Part shown: positions 1 through 10,754 of the stretch, in pieces
Numbering within the stretch: the stretch's first letter is position 1
Layout: each line of letters starts with the position of its first letter
Source: Multifurca ochricompacta
Taxonomy: Eukaryota; Basidiomycota; Agaricomycetes; Russulales; Russulaceae
NCBI GenBank assembly: GCA_022496185.1
Contig: WTXG01000002.1
Span: forward strand, 558,001 to 622,000
Direction: 5' to 3'
Length of the DNA: 64,000 nt
Made by a program: the position numbers and the translations under genes
Notes under the pieces: generated by a model
Database searches by the model: none
What the model was told of the DNA's origin: nothing
What the model saw: only the letters and a program-made list of their open reading frames with translations

Positions 1-1800
1 GCGTGTAGTAGCTCTGACGACTTCTCAACTGAGCGCGTTGTGTTTCATGTGCAGCCTGGGTTCTGGGTGCCGTTGACCCCAGTTCAGGGACTGTCTCTGT
101 TCACGAGCTTGTCCGTGGTTTGGGCGCTCTACTCAGAGAAGGCTGGAAGCCATTAAGGACGATTGTCATTGCTAGTTGGGACGCGGAAGAGGTATGCTCC
201 TCTTGTCATTCTTCAGATATCCTCGACATTATTTACCGCAGTACGGCCTCATTGGGAGCACTGAGTGGGGTGAAGACTTCGCGGAATGGATTCAAAAGCA
301 CGTTGTTGCTTATATCAACCTCGACTCCTCAGTGTCTGGCTCCAGATTTGGGGCTGCAGCTTCCCCTTTGCTGGCTCATTTCATTCGCAAGACAGCCAAA
401 GATTTACCCCACCCAACCGATCCCAAGCGCACTCTTTGGGATGCCACTGCGGACATTGGTCAACTTTTTGGCGAGCATGACAATGTTGAGTCTTTGAGCA
501 CGGAAATCGAAACCCAGGCCACCGTTGATAGCGTTGGAGTCAGACCTCTGGGATCAGGAAGTGATTACACTGTCTTTTTGCAACGCCTTGGGGTGCATTT
601 GTCTTTTTACTCTCATTGCCGAGTACTTAAGGATCATCTAGGTCGCAAGCATGGATACTGGTGGATTCACGAGCACCCGCTCTGATCCCGTCTATCATTA
701 TCATTCCGTCTATGACTCTGAGAGATGGCAGGAAGTTTATGCCGATCCCGGTTTCGTGAAGCATGTATGAGCGGCGCATTCAGCAAGGGACCATGCACTG
801 ATTCTTTCATTTTAGGTCGCCGTGGCGAAGAACTTGGGTTTACAGACGCTCCGCCTTGCGAGCGCCCTGGTGCTGCCCTTCAACACAACACATTATGCCT
901 TCGAATTGGAGAACTATCTGGACAAGTCGGTAACACTTTCCTAAGTGTACTAGTATTTTTCACTTTTTTTTTGGTAGGGTTCAAGGTTTAGCTGCGGCCC
1001 ATTCCACAGCCGTCAATCTCACACCTCTTCGTGCCTCCATCAAATCCCTGCAGTTTGCCAGTCTGAAGCTCGATGCTGAAAAGTTTGCGGCGGAGCGCGT
1101 TCTTAAACGCATTCTCCGTAAGTGGCGCAAGCGCCATAACCGCGGGCTTAAGCGAAAGGGTAGCTGCTTGAAACGCTTCATTCGCCGCCTTAAGGGTCTC
1201 TTTACCGCGGACATTCACGAATTATATATGTCTGAACTAACACCTGCAAATAGTAAAGTGGCTCAACCAGGGTAGGTAGGGCACCGGCGTGGATTCAGGA
1301 ACAGCTCGAGAAGAAAGGGGAAGACAGAGGGGAGCACGGCCTTAATGACGATGACAAGGCCAAAGTTGAAGACAGAAAATGGCCTCAACTCCCTCTACCT
1401 CATGGACCAAAGCTTCCTCATCACCCACACTGGCCACATCGTAAGCCGCACCACCTGCCGTACAAATTCATCGAAGCTGTGAAGGCGGTGCGCAAGATAA
1501 ACCAAAAATTGGCTTCTTTCGAGGGTGGATTTATTCACGAGGAAGGCATCAAGGATCGTGAATGGTACAGACATCTGGGGGTTGCGCCGGGCAAGTGGCT
1601 TGGTACGGGTTTACTTGATGCATGGTGACCGTCGATGAAGAAACTAATTCACGTTGCACGTTGAATCAGGGTATGGAGCGACGACACTTCCAGCTCTCAC
1701 TGAGGCGATAACGATTGAGAATAATGTTACGCTTGCCAATTATGAAGTTAACCGATTGAAGGAAGCTGTAGACAAGATAGCAGCTACTTTACGCGCTTGA
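1..1800 (+). CDS. M28 zinc peptidase, glutamate carboxypeptidase II / Vps70-like, 5' partial
   Basis: The C-terminal two thirds of a metallopeptidase of the NAALADase/transferrin-receptor family; the start lies left of the window. Bases 1-54 look like the end of an intron, and the first visible exon opens at 55. Metal ligands known for the family are visible: Asp in GAVDPSSG, the general base and ligand Glu pair in SWDAEE, Asp in INLDSS, and His in VYHYHSVYD. The first His ligand (NHRD motif) is outside. Introns fall near 192-241 and 593-641, inside 765-816 and at 930-978, with one before the last exon (after KWLG, about 1600-1669). The tail carries a transferrin-receptor-like dimerisation domain, interrupted around 1110-1450 by a Lys/Arg- and His/Pro-rich linker, then [16 protein letters not shown] and the stop at 1798-1800. 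Fungal members are type II vacuolar or secretory membrane peptidases; the membrane anchor would be in the missing part. Substrate unknown. Confidence 0.88.
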
Positions 1801-1910
1801 ATCTTGATTTGATTTGGAATGTAAATTTATCTTGGAATTTTGGAATTAAGACAACGTGAGCTGATGAAACCAAAACCAATCTCTACTCTACACTCTACTC
1901 CCTTAACAAC

Positions 1911-1935
1911 CAACCAACCAACCAACCAACCAACT
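1911..1935. repeat. AACC tetranucleotide run in a leader
   Basis: A run of AACC units lies about 60 bp upstream of the start codon at 1995. It is simple sequence of the CT/CA-rich kind often found before fungal start codons; nothing more can be claimed. Confidence 0.6.
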
Positions 1936-1994
1936 TCACCTCCTCGCTGGTTCGAGTCGAGGGTAAACACCTTTATCAACCAATTTACTATACA

Positions 1995-4334
1995 ATGGGC
2001 AGCGCACCTTCCACTCAGCGTACCTCCAATGTTATTTCCCAGCCCCAGACCGCTCTCAAAGAGTCGAACATCGCTTCGAACGTAGAGGTATGCTCTTCAA
2101 ATGCACTATAATTACCGCCAAGTGGCTCTCCATCCGTCCGCTCACATTGCTTTCGAAAGGATCCAAAGAAGGATGGTCTGGCTCCGTCAGAGGTGGGCAC
2201 ATCTTCTTGCTGCTACTTTTTTCCCCTTGTCCTGAAGCATCGACATCGAACTTCATACTTATAGAACGTGGCAAAACATGTGACCACTTCACCCTCAAAG
2301 ACCTGTACGGACACAACAAACGTCAGCGGTACACTTTCCGCACGGGCACAGACTACGACTGAACTTGTTGCTTCCAGCTCGCTGTGAAGTTCCCTGAGAA
2401 TACCGCCAGCAAACGCTCCCCAGTAGCAAATAGCACGTCCCTCAGTATTAGATCCCCAGAGCTCGCTAATCCGGTCCCCTCGTCCCAAACACCTACGACA
2501 TTGGAAGCCATCAACTCTACACACACCAAAGACGCACTTAACTGGGCTCTGAAGCCCCTCCAAAGAGAAGAACCCTTGGAACATGTTCAGTCCGGGAAGC
2601 AGACCGACATCAAGGATTTGAAGGTTGATGCACGTGCTCGAAGGAGATCTCGCAGAGGTCGAGGTAAGGGCAAAGGCAAAACTGCTGAGACGCAAATCCA
2701 GGAAGAAAGTGAGAATGTTCCTCCTCCCGTGGCCCGACAGGACATGGTGTCCCGGCGGCGCCGAGCACGTCAGTTTGGGCAGGCTGAAATGGGCATCGGA
2801 CCCGCGCCAAGACGTGGAAGAACAGCAAAGAAAGTTGGGGGAACGGGGACGGTCAACGAGATGAAGTATGCCTCCGGTCGGTTGGCTGAAGAAGTCATCA
2901 AGGACGTCAAATCAACTGGCTGTCGCGCTCAGGCTAACGGGACCCGCGAACACGGGAGAAGCAGGTCCCGTCCGGTATCCGATCGAAAGGCCAAGCTTCA
3001 AGGCGCTTGCCACCTGATGATAAGGCTAAAGCTCCCGGTGGCCTTTTAGTGTCCGAGTGGAAGCGGGAGGTTGCCCCAGCAATGGCGAAAAATACCGCGA
3101 TATCGGAAGCGGATAAAGCGAACGATGCAAAGACTGACGTAGTCCATTGGCCAGTTACGGAGGAGGGGAATTTCCCTAAATCCGTGAACGCACCTATCTT
3201 ACCACTCACTGATGAGAACGACCCTGCACCGCTTGGCGAGAAGTCAGGGATTCCTGGACCAACTATGGAGGGCGAAGTGTCAATTTTGCCACCACTGCCC
3301 TCTTCTACACGTCGCCGTGCCAAGAGTATTTCCAGCGACGCACTCGCGAACGCTCAGTTGACGCATCTAAGAGACAAACGCATAAAGGTGGCACCATAAC
3401 TGAGCAGGGGATTCAATCAGATGTGCAGGTACCGGGATCGCGGCTGCATGGCAAAGAGAATGAGAATCCCGTCGTTGAAAGTTGTTCCGACAAGCCCTTA
3501 ATTGGCTGGAGTGGGCCTAGTTCTGTTGGGAAACGTGATCAGTTTGCGTTTGACCCAGAGGCTTCGCCGTTCACACCGAACGCAACATCTAGTCCAAGGC
3601 AACGTCAATCTCGTCCATCGGGGTGCAGTCCTTTTCATCTCCAACCCCATTACCCTCACATGGGAATCGCAAAGTTGCGCCGTTGATGTTAGCCAAGACG
3701 TCTTACAGAAGCACACCATTGGAGACGACTGGTAATTACTTGAAGCGGTCGATACCCATAACGTCACACCACGACCTTCAGGGGACACATGAGCTCGCTT
3801 ATTCTTGCACTGGAGCGGTGACCCGGACACAAATTCACTTAGAGGCGGAGCAGCTGGCGCTTATGCGATTGCAAGCCTATCACAACTGGTTGGGTGGACA
3901 GGGTGGGCAGATTGCCGAGATGAAGGTAGGCTTGACGCAAGTGAGCCCATGGACATGTCAGGGGGAAGTGGCGGACTGAGTGGCGGGGTGCTCTAGGCCG
4001 GCAAGGACAGAGCCGCTGTCGCGGAAAAGGGCAATGCCGTCACGCCAGTGGGGCATATGCACACCCAAAGGAACATGTCATCTTTTCACCTCGTGATCAT
4101 GAAAGGAAGCAAGTTGGTTCTCAACAATCTCAACAACAACAAGCTGAAAAGGATGCCTCCGACTCTGCTGGTAATAATGATCCCAATCCCAATCCCAAAG
4201 AAGTGGCGCAAATGCAAAGATTATTACAGTTCCAGTGGGACGGGAAATGGGGTTTACGTAAACATTCTGGTACTAGTAGAGAGGTCGGGTGGAGCTGGGG
4301 CGGAATAGGAATGGTGGGTTCACTAGCCGAATAA
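1995..4334 (+). CDS. Basic, low-complexity protein of unknown function, frame broken in several places
   Basis: I do not recognise a family. Reading starts at ATG 1995 (MGSAPSTQRTSN), with a first intron at 2088-2264 and a second ending at 2377. Long coding-quality stretches follow in successive frames: 2384-3000 (Arg/Lys-rich RRSRRGRGKGKGK, RSRSRPVSDRK), about 3007-3395, about 3396-3615, about 3616-3925, an intron at 3926-3996, then 3997 to about 4055, and a Gln-rich end (SQQSQQQQAEKD, WDGKWGLRKHSG) stopping at 4332-4334. Each switch is in the direction one missing base would cause. The composition (Ser/Arg/Lys, acidic patches) suggests a disordered nuclear or RNA-associated protein, but that is inference. 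It may be a real gene with sequencing deletions or a decaying one; because the same fault occurs in essential genes nearby, I favour the former. Confidence 0.5.
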
Positions 4335-4769
4335 GTTTTTTTTTATAATTTTTTTTATATAGAATAGAATAGAAAATGGATCTAAGCTAAGGAAGGTACC
4401 TTGGTCGTACGTGTCGTGTCAATGTCAAATAAGAATAGGGTGAGTGAGGGTGTATTTATTATATATTATATAGTATTGCAGGGCGCAGGGCCAGGCGGGG
4501 GTCGATCGCATTATTTTATTCTTATTATATTATTATATTAAAATTTTAAATTACGATCTTCCACAACTCAGCTCACTCACAACATCACATCACAACATGA
4601 ATATTGATTCAATTAAAAATGTAATGTAAGAACCCCCCCCTCCCCCCGGCTTCCTTCTGGCCTGACCTTGTAATTGTAATAAAGCCTTTCGTTACCCGTC
4701 CTTCTGAACCCTTTCCTCCTCCCACCCATCAGGCTGGTTGATCCACACCTCTAGAGGTCGGTCACAGTG
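4335..4769. other. AT-rich intergenic stretch
   Basis: A 435-bp spacer between two genes on the same strand. It holds T runs, TATTA repeats near 4450-4550 and a C run at 4631-4646. It plausibly contains the 3' UTR of the upstream gene and the promoter of the hydrolase; no gene is visible. Confidence 0.6.
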
Positions 4770-6653
4770 ATGCCATACGTCGACATTGCCCAGGGAAATG
4801 ACTTTGCTTCATTATGGTACACCACCAACTCACCCACTGGCCACGTCAGTAGCTTCGACTTTGATAAGCCTACTGTGATTCTCTTGCATCCTTTTTTCCT
4901 CGACTCGACATGGCTCGATGCCCAGTTTGGCGACCCAAGACTAAACGAGGATTATAATTTGATTGCGTTTGACCAGCGCGCTGCCGGTAGGACACTCTCG
5001 CGACCTAACGGCAAGCAGGATGCGTGGACGGACGCGGCGGACCTTGCTTTTGCATGTCATGTGCGTTTATCAATACAACTTTCATCTCCCACTTGGGAAA
5101 AGTATACTCTTACTGAACTTGCGGTCTTAAAGGCGTTATGGTTGCCGCCCGCGCATATCTGGGCGAGCGAGACGACGGGCGCCAACTTGGCCATACGGTT
5201 TTCTGCAATGTGTGTGTCCCCTTCTCTATCCGCGTTTTTGGTCAAGTGGCTGTAACAGTGGTCGTGAATGCCCAGGTTCCCGGATATGGTGTTGAGCTTA
5301 ACCATGCTATCGGTCCCGTCCCCAACAGAGTACGTCTCCGATGTAGTGCTCGATATCACACACTTTGGTGGAACGCCCTTTTCTCAAAAGGAAGCATCTC
5401 TTGCAGGCTTGAGGCGTACTTTCATACATGCGACGAGCTACTTCATATGTGGGCGCACGCTGAGGACCTCGATACGCTGGAGTTTACTTTGATGCAGGTC
5501 ATAGCATATATTTCTGGACCAGTACGCACCGTATAATTGTGGATTATCATATACTCATGTTACTAACACAATGGTTTTAACCAGGATGTGGATGCCGATC
5601 TAGCGGACGAGGTATCTGACTTGCTCTTTTGAAAGAAAGAGAAAGTGAGGACTAATTGACATTGCCTCGAACAGGTCATCGGGTATTTTGAAACGGCTTA
5701 CCCTCCATATAATCGCGCCAAGCTGGCGCAGATTGGCAATGTACTCATGAACGTAAGCCATGCGATTTATTTACTAGCCTGACAACAAAGAAGCTTATGG
5801 ACCTGTAATATGCAATATGCAATATCGCGTATCACAGCGGGAAGCTTTGACCAAAAAGGAGCACGCAGCCATCCGGCAACCGGTTCTCCTCATCCATGGT
5901 GACAAGAACCAGATTCATCCTATACAACATGCGCACAATATGGTTGCTGATCTCATCAACGCCAAAGATGGTGCAAGTTGTACACGATCAAAGGTAATAA
6001 TATCTTTACCCCTTATATTCTCATGGTCGCCGTCTTGACGTCGCTGCTGTGTAGGGGGTCAAGGATACATAAGCGTCGTGCCAACGACGGCTTCGGTCTG
6101 TAATCGGGTGTTCTTGCAATTTTTATCGCGTCTGCCATATGGACGATCGAATTGCGACCTCCAAAAGAACCCCTTGGGGTGTACATTTCTCACGGGTTGG
6201 AAATTTTGGCGGAGTTGGCAGACGATCCCTCGATCGCACAGCGCGATCCACTTTCACCCATGTCTTTCTCGCGCATTTCAGTTGCAGTGCAACAATTACA
6301 AGTTGAGAATTACATGGCCGCAGCCAAGGGGGCAAAGAAAGCATTCTCACCCCTGGGCTCTGACGGTCGGCCGATGCGAAAGTGAGTGGTAGTGGTTGAG
6401 TAACTGTGACTGACTGTACTAACTTTTGCGTGCTTTTTTTTTTTTGCAGATACTCTGAGCGGAAACACGATCATTGGTTCCAGGGTGACCGATCTTGGAT
6501 GTCATATGTTGGTAAGTAAGGAAATTAAGTAGTATAACGGGGAACTGACCAACAACAGAGAACATACCAGAAGCAGAAGGGCTGTTTGAGAACTCGGAAC
6601 AACACGTTGGCGCTCCACTGAAGGGCAGATACAACCGGCGTCAGAAGAAGTGA
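4770..6653 (+). CDS. Alpha/beta-hydrolase fold protein, atypical nucleophile elbow, one frame break
   Basis: A multi-exon alpha/beta hydrolase beginning MPYVDIAQGNDFASLWY. Visible fold elements in order are the oxyanion-side strand and loop VILLHPFFLDS, then FDQRAAGRT, the elbow region AHIWASETTGANLAIRF, FPDMVLSL, the cap region with HTCDELLHMWAHAEDLD, and the late strand PVLLIHGDKNQIHP carrying the usual acid position. The tail (KHDHWFQGDRSWMSY) ends at 6651-6653. I count about nine introns, for example 5058-5130, 5210-5275, 6370-6450 and 6512-6558. Where G-x-S-x-G is expected the sequence reads S-E-T-T-G, so Ser may be replaced by Thr. Around 6145-6152 the frame changes between LSRLPYGRS and LRPPKEPLG; one extra base restores it. 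Substrate cannot be inferred. It may be a non-classical hydrolase or a pseudo-enzyme. Confidence 0.75.
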
Positions 6654-7499
6654 TGCTAATCAGTGCTCAACACCGGATGGCATTTAACCCTGGAACGGTC
6701 GAACGAATGGAGCGGATAGTTGGGAAAAGTGGAATTCAAAAGATGACAGGGGCTATTCCATTAAAGTTAGGAGGAACTCGATGATGATGTGACGTGATGT
6801 GATGATCGAGAAGGAAGGAAGGCAAGCGTTCTGTTTGTTTTGTTTTGTTCTGTTCTGTCCTGTTCTGTTCTGTTTTGTCTGTTTCTGTTTTACTTTCCCC
6901 TTCTCTCTTCTCTTTCTCTCTTCTCTTCGTCGTCACTGTATAACCTCTTTGCGCGCCGCGGCAAGTTGACACCACACCCACACTCACTTTAGCTTTTCGG
7001 TACTGATTCGCTTACTAAACGGTTGAATAGTTGAGGTTTGAGGTAGAGCTATAACTATAGCAATTAGCAATAAACTACCCCGTGGCTCATATGCTTATCT
7101 CCCTCCTCCTTCCTCCCTCTTCCCCTTTGTATTGCTTAGCGTCCATTCGGTTGGGGCCGTAGGACGTATAATAAAGCTCGAATTTTGAACCCTTCTTGGG
7201 TTCGCGTTACCAGCTGGATCCAACAGAACTTTGTATGGTACCAGTCACGTTTGGGTCTCTCGCTCTGGCAGGTACAACATCTCATGATGATGGAGAGATT
7301 CCCGAATCCGGTGGATCTACTACAATTGTGATCCATGGCACCATCGGCTCATGAAGCTTTGTCTACTGGCGCACTCGACGGCCTTGGAATCGCTGGCATA
7401 AACGTTCTCCTGAAACGACAAATAAGCTCAAGGTACTTTGACACGATATCAACCCGCCAATGCTGCCCAGCCGCTCCTCAAATTGGCGGGTGGCGGACG
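6654..7499. other. Convergent intergenic region with TGTTT/TGTTC repeats
   Basis: An 846-bp gap between the convergent hydrolase and PEX14 genes. It contains an imperfect (TGTTY)n tract at about 6831-6890 and a CT tract at 6895-6930. Short open frames here are not supported by codon quality. No gene is seen. Confidence 0.6.
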
Positions 7500-8824
7500 T
7501 TAAACGTACCGGTTGAGCACGAGTCCCTTGAGTGCCTTAATCTCCAGCCGCACCTCTTCCTCCTCGATCGGCGTCGCTGATACTGACGCGGTACCTGGCA
7601 AGCGGTGCATCGCCGATGCAAGCGCGTATGTCTTGGTAGTCAGGTAGCCAGTAACGTCGATCAAGGCTTGCAGTGTGTGTTGAAAGCGCTGTATCCCACG
7701 CGCGGACGCGGCATGCGCTACAGAGTTCTGTAGCTTGGTGAGCGAGGGCAGGAGAGGAGCGGTCGGTTGTGGCGCGGGTTCTGGGTTCTGGTAGGACCAT
7801 CTGGGTGGTTCGGATTGCGAGCTGGGCTCTACAAGTTGGAAAAGCGGCGCATCGTTGAGCGTTTTCCACAGAGACTCCTGCGGGGGAAGAAGGGACCGGG
7901 AGGAGGAGGAGACATGAGAGAAGATTTTCGACAAGTGCCAGCGCATACCTGATATGCGTCGTCTATGTTTAGGAGGGATTGCAGTCCGGTGGAAAAGAGT
8001 ACTTGAAAGACTTCGTCAGCCGTCGAAGGCTTGTTTTGTGTTGCGAGCTCAGCCAGTGCGCAACGGAGCAATGTCACACGCGGTACGTGAGAGTCACCGC
8101 TCTCTATCACGGCCATGATGTCATTCAAACTCTTGCAGTCATTCCATGGAACAACCTCTTCCCATGGGTAGGGGTGGGGCAGATCTGCGTATGCGACCCT
8201 TTGCTCTTCTTTTAAGTTGTCCAAGGATTCAGTGAGTTTCGCGAACAAGTCACTTTGGTGCGATTTGAGTGAGCGACGGGCGAGCGCCGATCGTGTGAGA
8301 CGGGGAAGCAGGAATCGCTACCAGGTTAAGCCATCCAGCGTTTGAGTATTATCGATGACTGGGAGGTGCAAAACTTACGTAGTAGATAAAAAGTAGGGCA
8401 GTGGAGCCTCCCGCTAACCATGAAAGTACCTTGAAAGTACCCACAAGAAGACCGGGCAAGTTAGATGGGGTTGGGGCAGGATACATCCGTGGTGGCACAA
8501 CGGGGAGCTGCGATGGTATGTGTTACACAGTTATGCGAAGGAGGATGACACAATGCGTACCATCTCGCGTAGTAGTTGTTGTACCTCCCCATCAGACAGA
8601 CCTTTCTCAACAAGAAAGCGACGTTTAGATTCGTAGTCTTGGTGTACGACTTGAGGGGAGCTCAGGAAGTGCCGTGCTTTGTCCAACAGCTCAATTCGGT
8701 TGGACGTTGATGTCAATGTCGACAACGATGGACGGTCGGACGAAGAATCGGGTGGATTCGTATCCGTAGAAGGAGGCTCAGATATGCCTGCGGGAGGCTG
8801 CGAGTTGTCCTGACTGACAGTCAT
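7500..8824 (-). CDS. PEX14: Peroxisomal membrane docking protein Pex14
   Basis: Peroxin 14 docks cargo-loaded Pex5 at the peroxisome membrane as part of the Pex13-Pex14(-Pex17) complex. Four exons fit exactly: 8824-8561, 8507-8379, 8317-7949 and 7877-7500, giving 379 residues, all introns with GT...AG ends. Residues about 45-90 are the conserved N-terminal helical domain that binds WxxxF motifs (RIELLDKARHFLSSP, then FLVEKGLSDGEVQQLL). A Pro-rich stretch and a hydrophobic segment (LSWLAGGSTALLFIYY) follow, then a region that could form coiled coil (FAKLTESLDNLKEEQR). The start MTVSQDNSQPP is the first ATG before the domain. The Pex5-binding domain makes the identification firm; the C-terminal half is poorly conserved, as is usual for the family. 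Confidence 0.88.
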
Positions 8825-9230
8825 CGTAAGAAGTTGCTTGTCAGTTGAACGTTGACGTTGGACTGTGAAATGAATGTGTGTGTGTGGCTTTGTCGGCACT
8901 TTGTCTCCGTCTCCGGACTCCAGATGGGATGACCGGGTGAACCCACATGTACCCTCCGCGCGCACTCTCCGTGCTATCATTCTATCCATGTCACACACAT
9001 GTCATCATCATCATCACGGAGACGGAAATTAATTACTGTTTTTCAACCGGACTGCGACTATACAACAACTACGATCTTAATCAACTCATGTGAGTGTGGG
9101 TGATTGTTTCAGGCAGTGAGGATGCGGGTGTTATGTTACTCCTCGTCACGGTCACACCGCTAATTTCTGGAGGAAAGGTGCATGACCTTTGGACATGGGA
9201 TACAGACGCTGGAGCCAAGAAGAAAGGCGT
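8825..9230. other. PEX14 upstream region
   Basis: A 406-bp gap between two minus-strand genes. It should contain the PEX14 promoter and leader. A TCATCA run lies at about 9002-9016. No gene is visible. Confidence 0.55.
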
Positions 9231-10754
9231 CTAATGCAACAAAGGGGCAGAGTGTTTCATGTCATTCATCCCTCGAAAATCACGGACTTCAGAGGCCATA
9301 TGTGAATGTGAATAGAACTTTACCTCGCTCGACCTCCGAATAACCGCAACCGCATCATCAGGCTCATCATTCCATCGCCAATCGCTGAGGGACCTTCGGC
9401 CAAAGTCGTCCGAGGTCATTAGATCTCGAAGATCAGGGCGCGAATTTAGAGACCGCAGTATGCCCAGGGTATAGAACTTTCCCGTCATGAGAAGGAAGAA
9501 CAGAACAAGGTGGCGACTCTCCTCCTGCAAAGTGGTGGCCTGTCGTTAGCCAAATTTCCAACCCTTCCAGATAAAGTCTCACAGATCTTGAGTTGTACAG
9601 AGAAACGGCGATGATCTGGAATGCACTTGGGACTGCGGCTGAACCCCAAGTGACGCTTATGATGTGATTTAACGCTTTGTCCAGATTGTCGAGCCCTGTC
9701 TTTGAGTGCCATAGCCAGACCATCACTGGGGTGAAAGTCAGAGAGTCCACGGCAGTAGGGGGTGGCCGTACATATGGAGGTAATTGTCACATCTAGGACT
9801 AAGGAACCTTTAGCCCGGCAAAAAGCAAAAGCAAAAGAACTGACGGCATACCCAGCGAGCCAAATATCCAGTAATTGAAGGAAAGTTTTGCCTAGGATAA
9901 GAACAGACTCAGTCAACGCACAACTAACTAAAGGGCCCTGCAAGCTTGCCGGTAACGAGCGCTCCGCCCTTAGTGGCTGCAGCAACCAGGATGAGCACTA
10001 GAGGACACATAGATGAGCGTTTTACTCACGCTATCATTCACTATCCCGCGTTTTGAGCTCACGCCTAGTGCAACAGTCTGCATACGGTAAGTCAACCGGG
10101 ACGAATTAGTACTGAGCGGGACGCTCACGAGATATATATTGGCGATGAAAATAGTGACGAGCAGAAATCCTAAAGGTAAAATGACCCATTTTTTCTTCTT
10201 TGTGACCTGTAAAAAAAAAAGTAAAGGTGGATGGATATACTTGCACGGCTAGACAGTCGGTCTTTACGTGCCTTGCAACATTTCCGAAGCAGTGACGTTT
10301 CGCAGACGGTACAGATTAGGCCGTTCAGGAAAAGGTCGGCCCAAACGAGCGGACTGGTTGACTATGGTTTGTACGGCCAAAATTATTCTGGCGAACTACG
10401 CGTTGCCCAGAAAAGCTCATTACCCAATGCTCAAGGTATATAAGGATATACCAGAGCTTATACATCGTTAGCATGGTCTGTAACCTTCAGGTTCAGGTTC
10501 GGGTTCGGGTTCGAGTTCGAGTGCAGCTGTCAGCTTTCTCTACCTTACAAGTAAGAAAGGAACGCGACTCACAATGAGAGCCCAACCAAAGTTAAAACGT
10601 ATGACTTCATTCTCATCGTGTCATTCAAGGGACATTCCCAATATCTCGCCGCTTGAGCAAAGATGACGCCCTGGCAGAGAGCTTGTAAGGCACCCTCAAC
10701 AAGTATCGGCCCATTCGTAGGGACCTTAGTCTGGGTTGCTAGCGGTGATGCCAT
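9231..10754 (-). CDS. Multi-pass membrane protein of the DUF6534 type
   Basis: Seven-helix-like membrane proteins of this type are greatly expanded in Agaricomycetes; their function is unknown. Reading begins MASPLATQTKVPTNGP at 10754. Hydrophobic segments follow across short exons: ILVEGALQALCQGVIFAQ, YVLTLVGLSLLLQTML, LYNSR-adjacent AVPSAFQIIAVSLY, and near the end HLVLFFLLMTGKFYTLGIL followed by LNSRPDLRD, a C-terminal pattern typical of the family. The cytoplasmic tail ends at 9231. One exon, ending CCK at 10272, needs a GC donor (intron 10271-10207). Exact boundaries between 9530 and 10206 are uncertain. Conserved pieces such as VWLWHSKTGLDNLDKALNHI support the assignment. An earlier in-frame ATG exists at 10802. 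Confidence 0.62.
10207..10271 (-). other. GC-AG intron candidate in the DUF6534 gene
   Basis: Read on the minus strand, the exon ends in CAAG and the intron opens GCACGT and closes TTTTTTTTTTACAG (positions 10271 down to 10207, 65 nt). The reading frame continues KCCK then VTKKKKWVILPLG only if the GC donor is used. Confidence 0.5.

Noticed and set aside
1940..1965. GGTTCGAGTC resembling a tRNA T-arm
   Set aside because: No acceptor stem, D-arm or anticodon arm can be built around it.
3007..4308. Several separate small genes instead of one broken gene
   Set aside because: The blocks are contiguous, compositionally alike and step through frames in one direction, as deletions in one gene would.
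10490..10530. GGTTCG repeat resembling B-box sequences or telomeric repeats
   Set aside because: It lies inside an intron of the DUF6534 gene and is a simple degenerate hexamer run.
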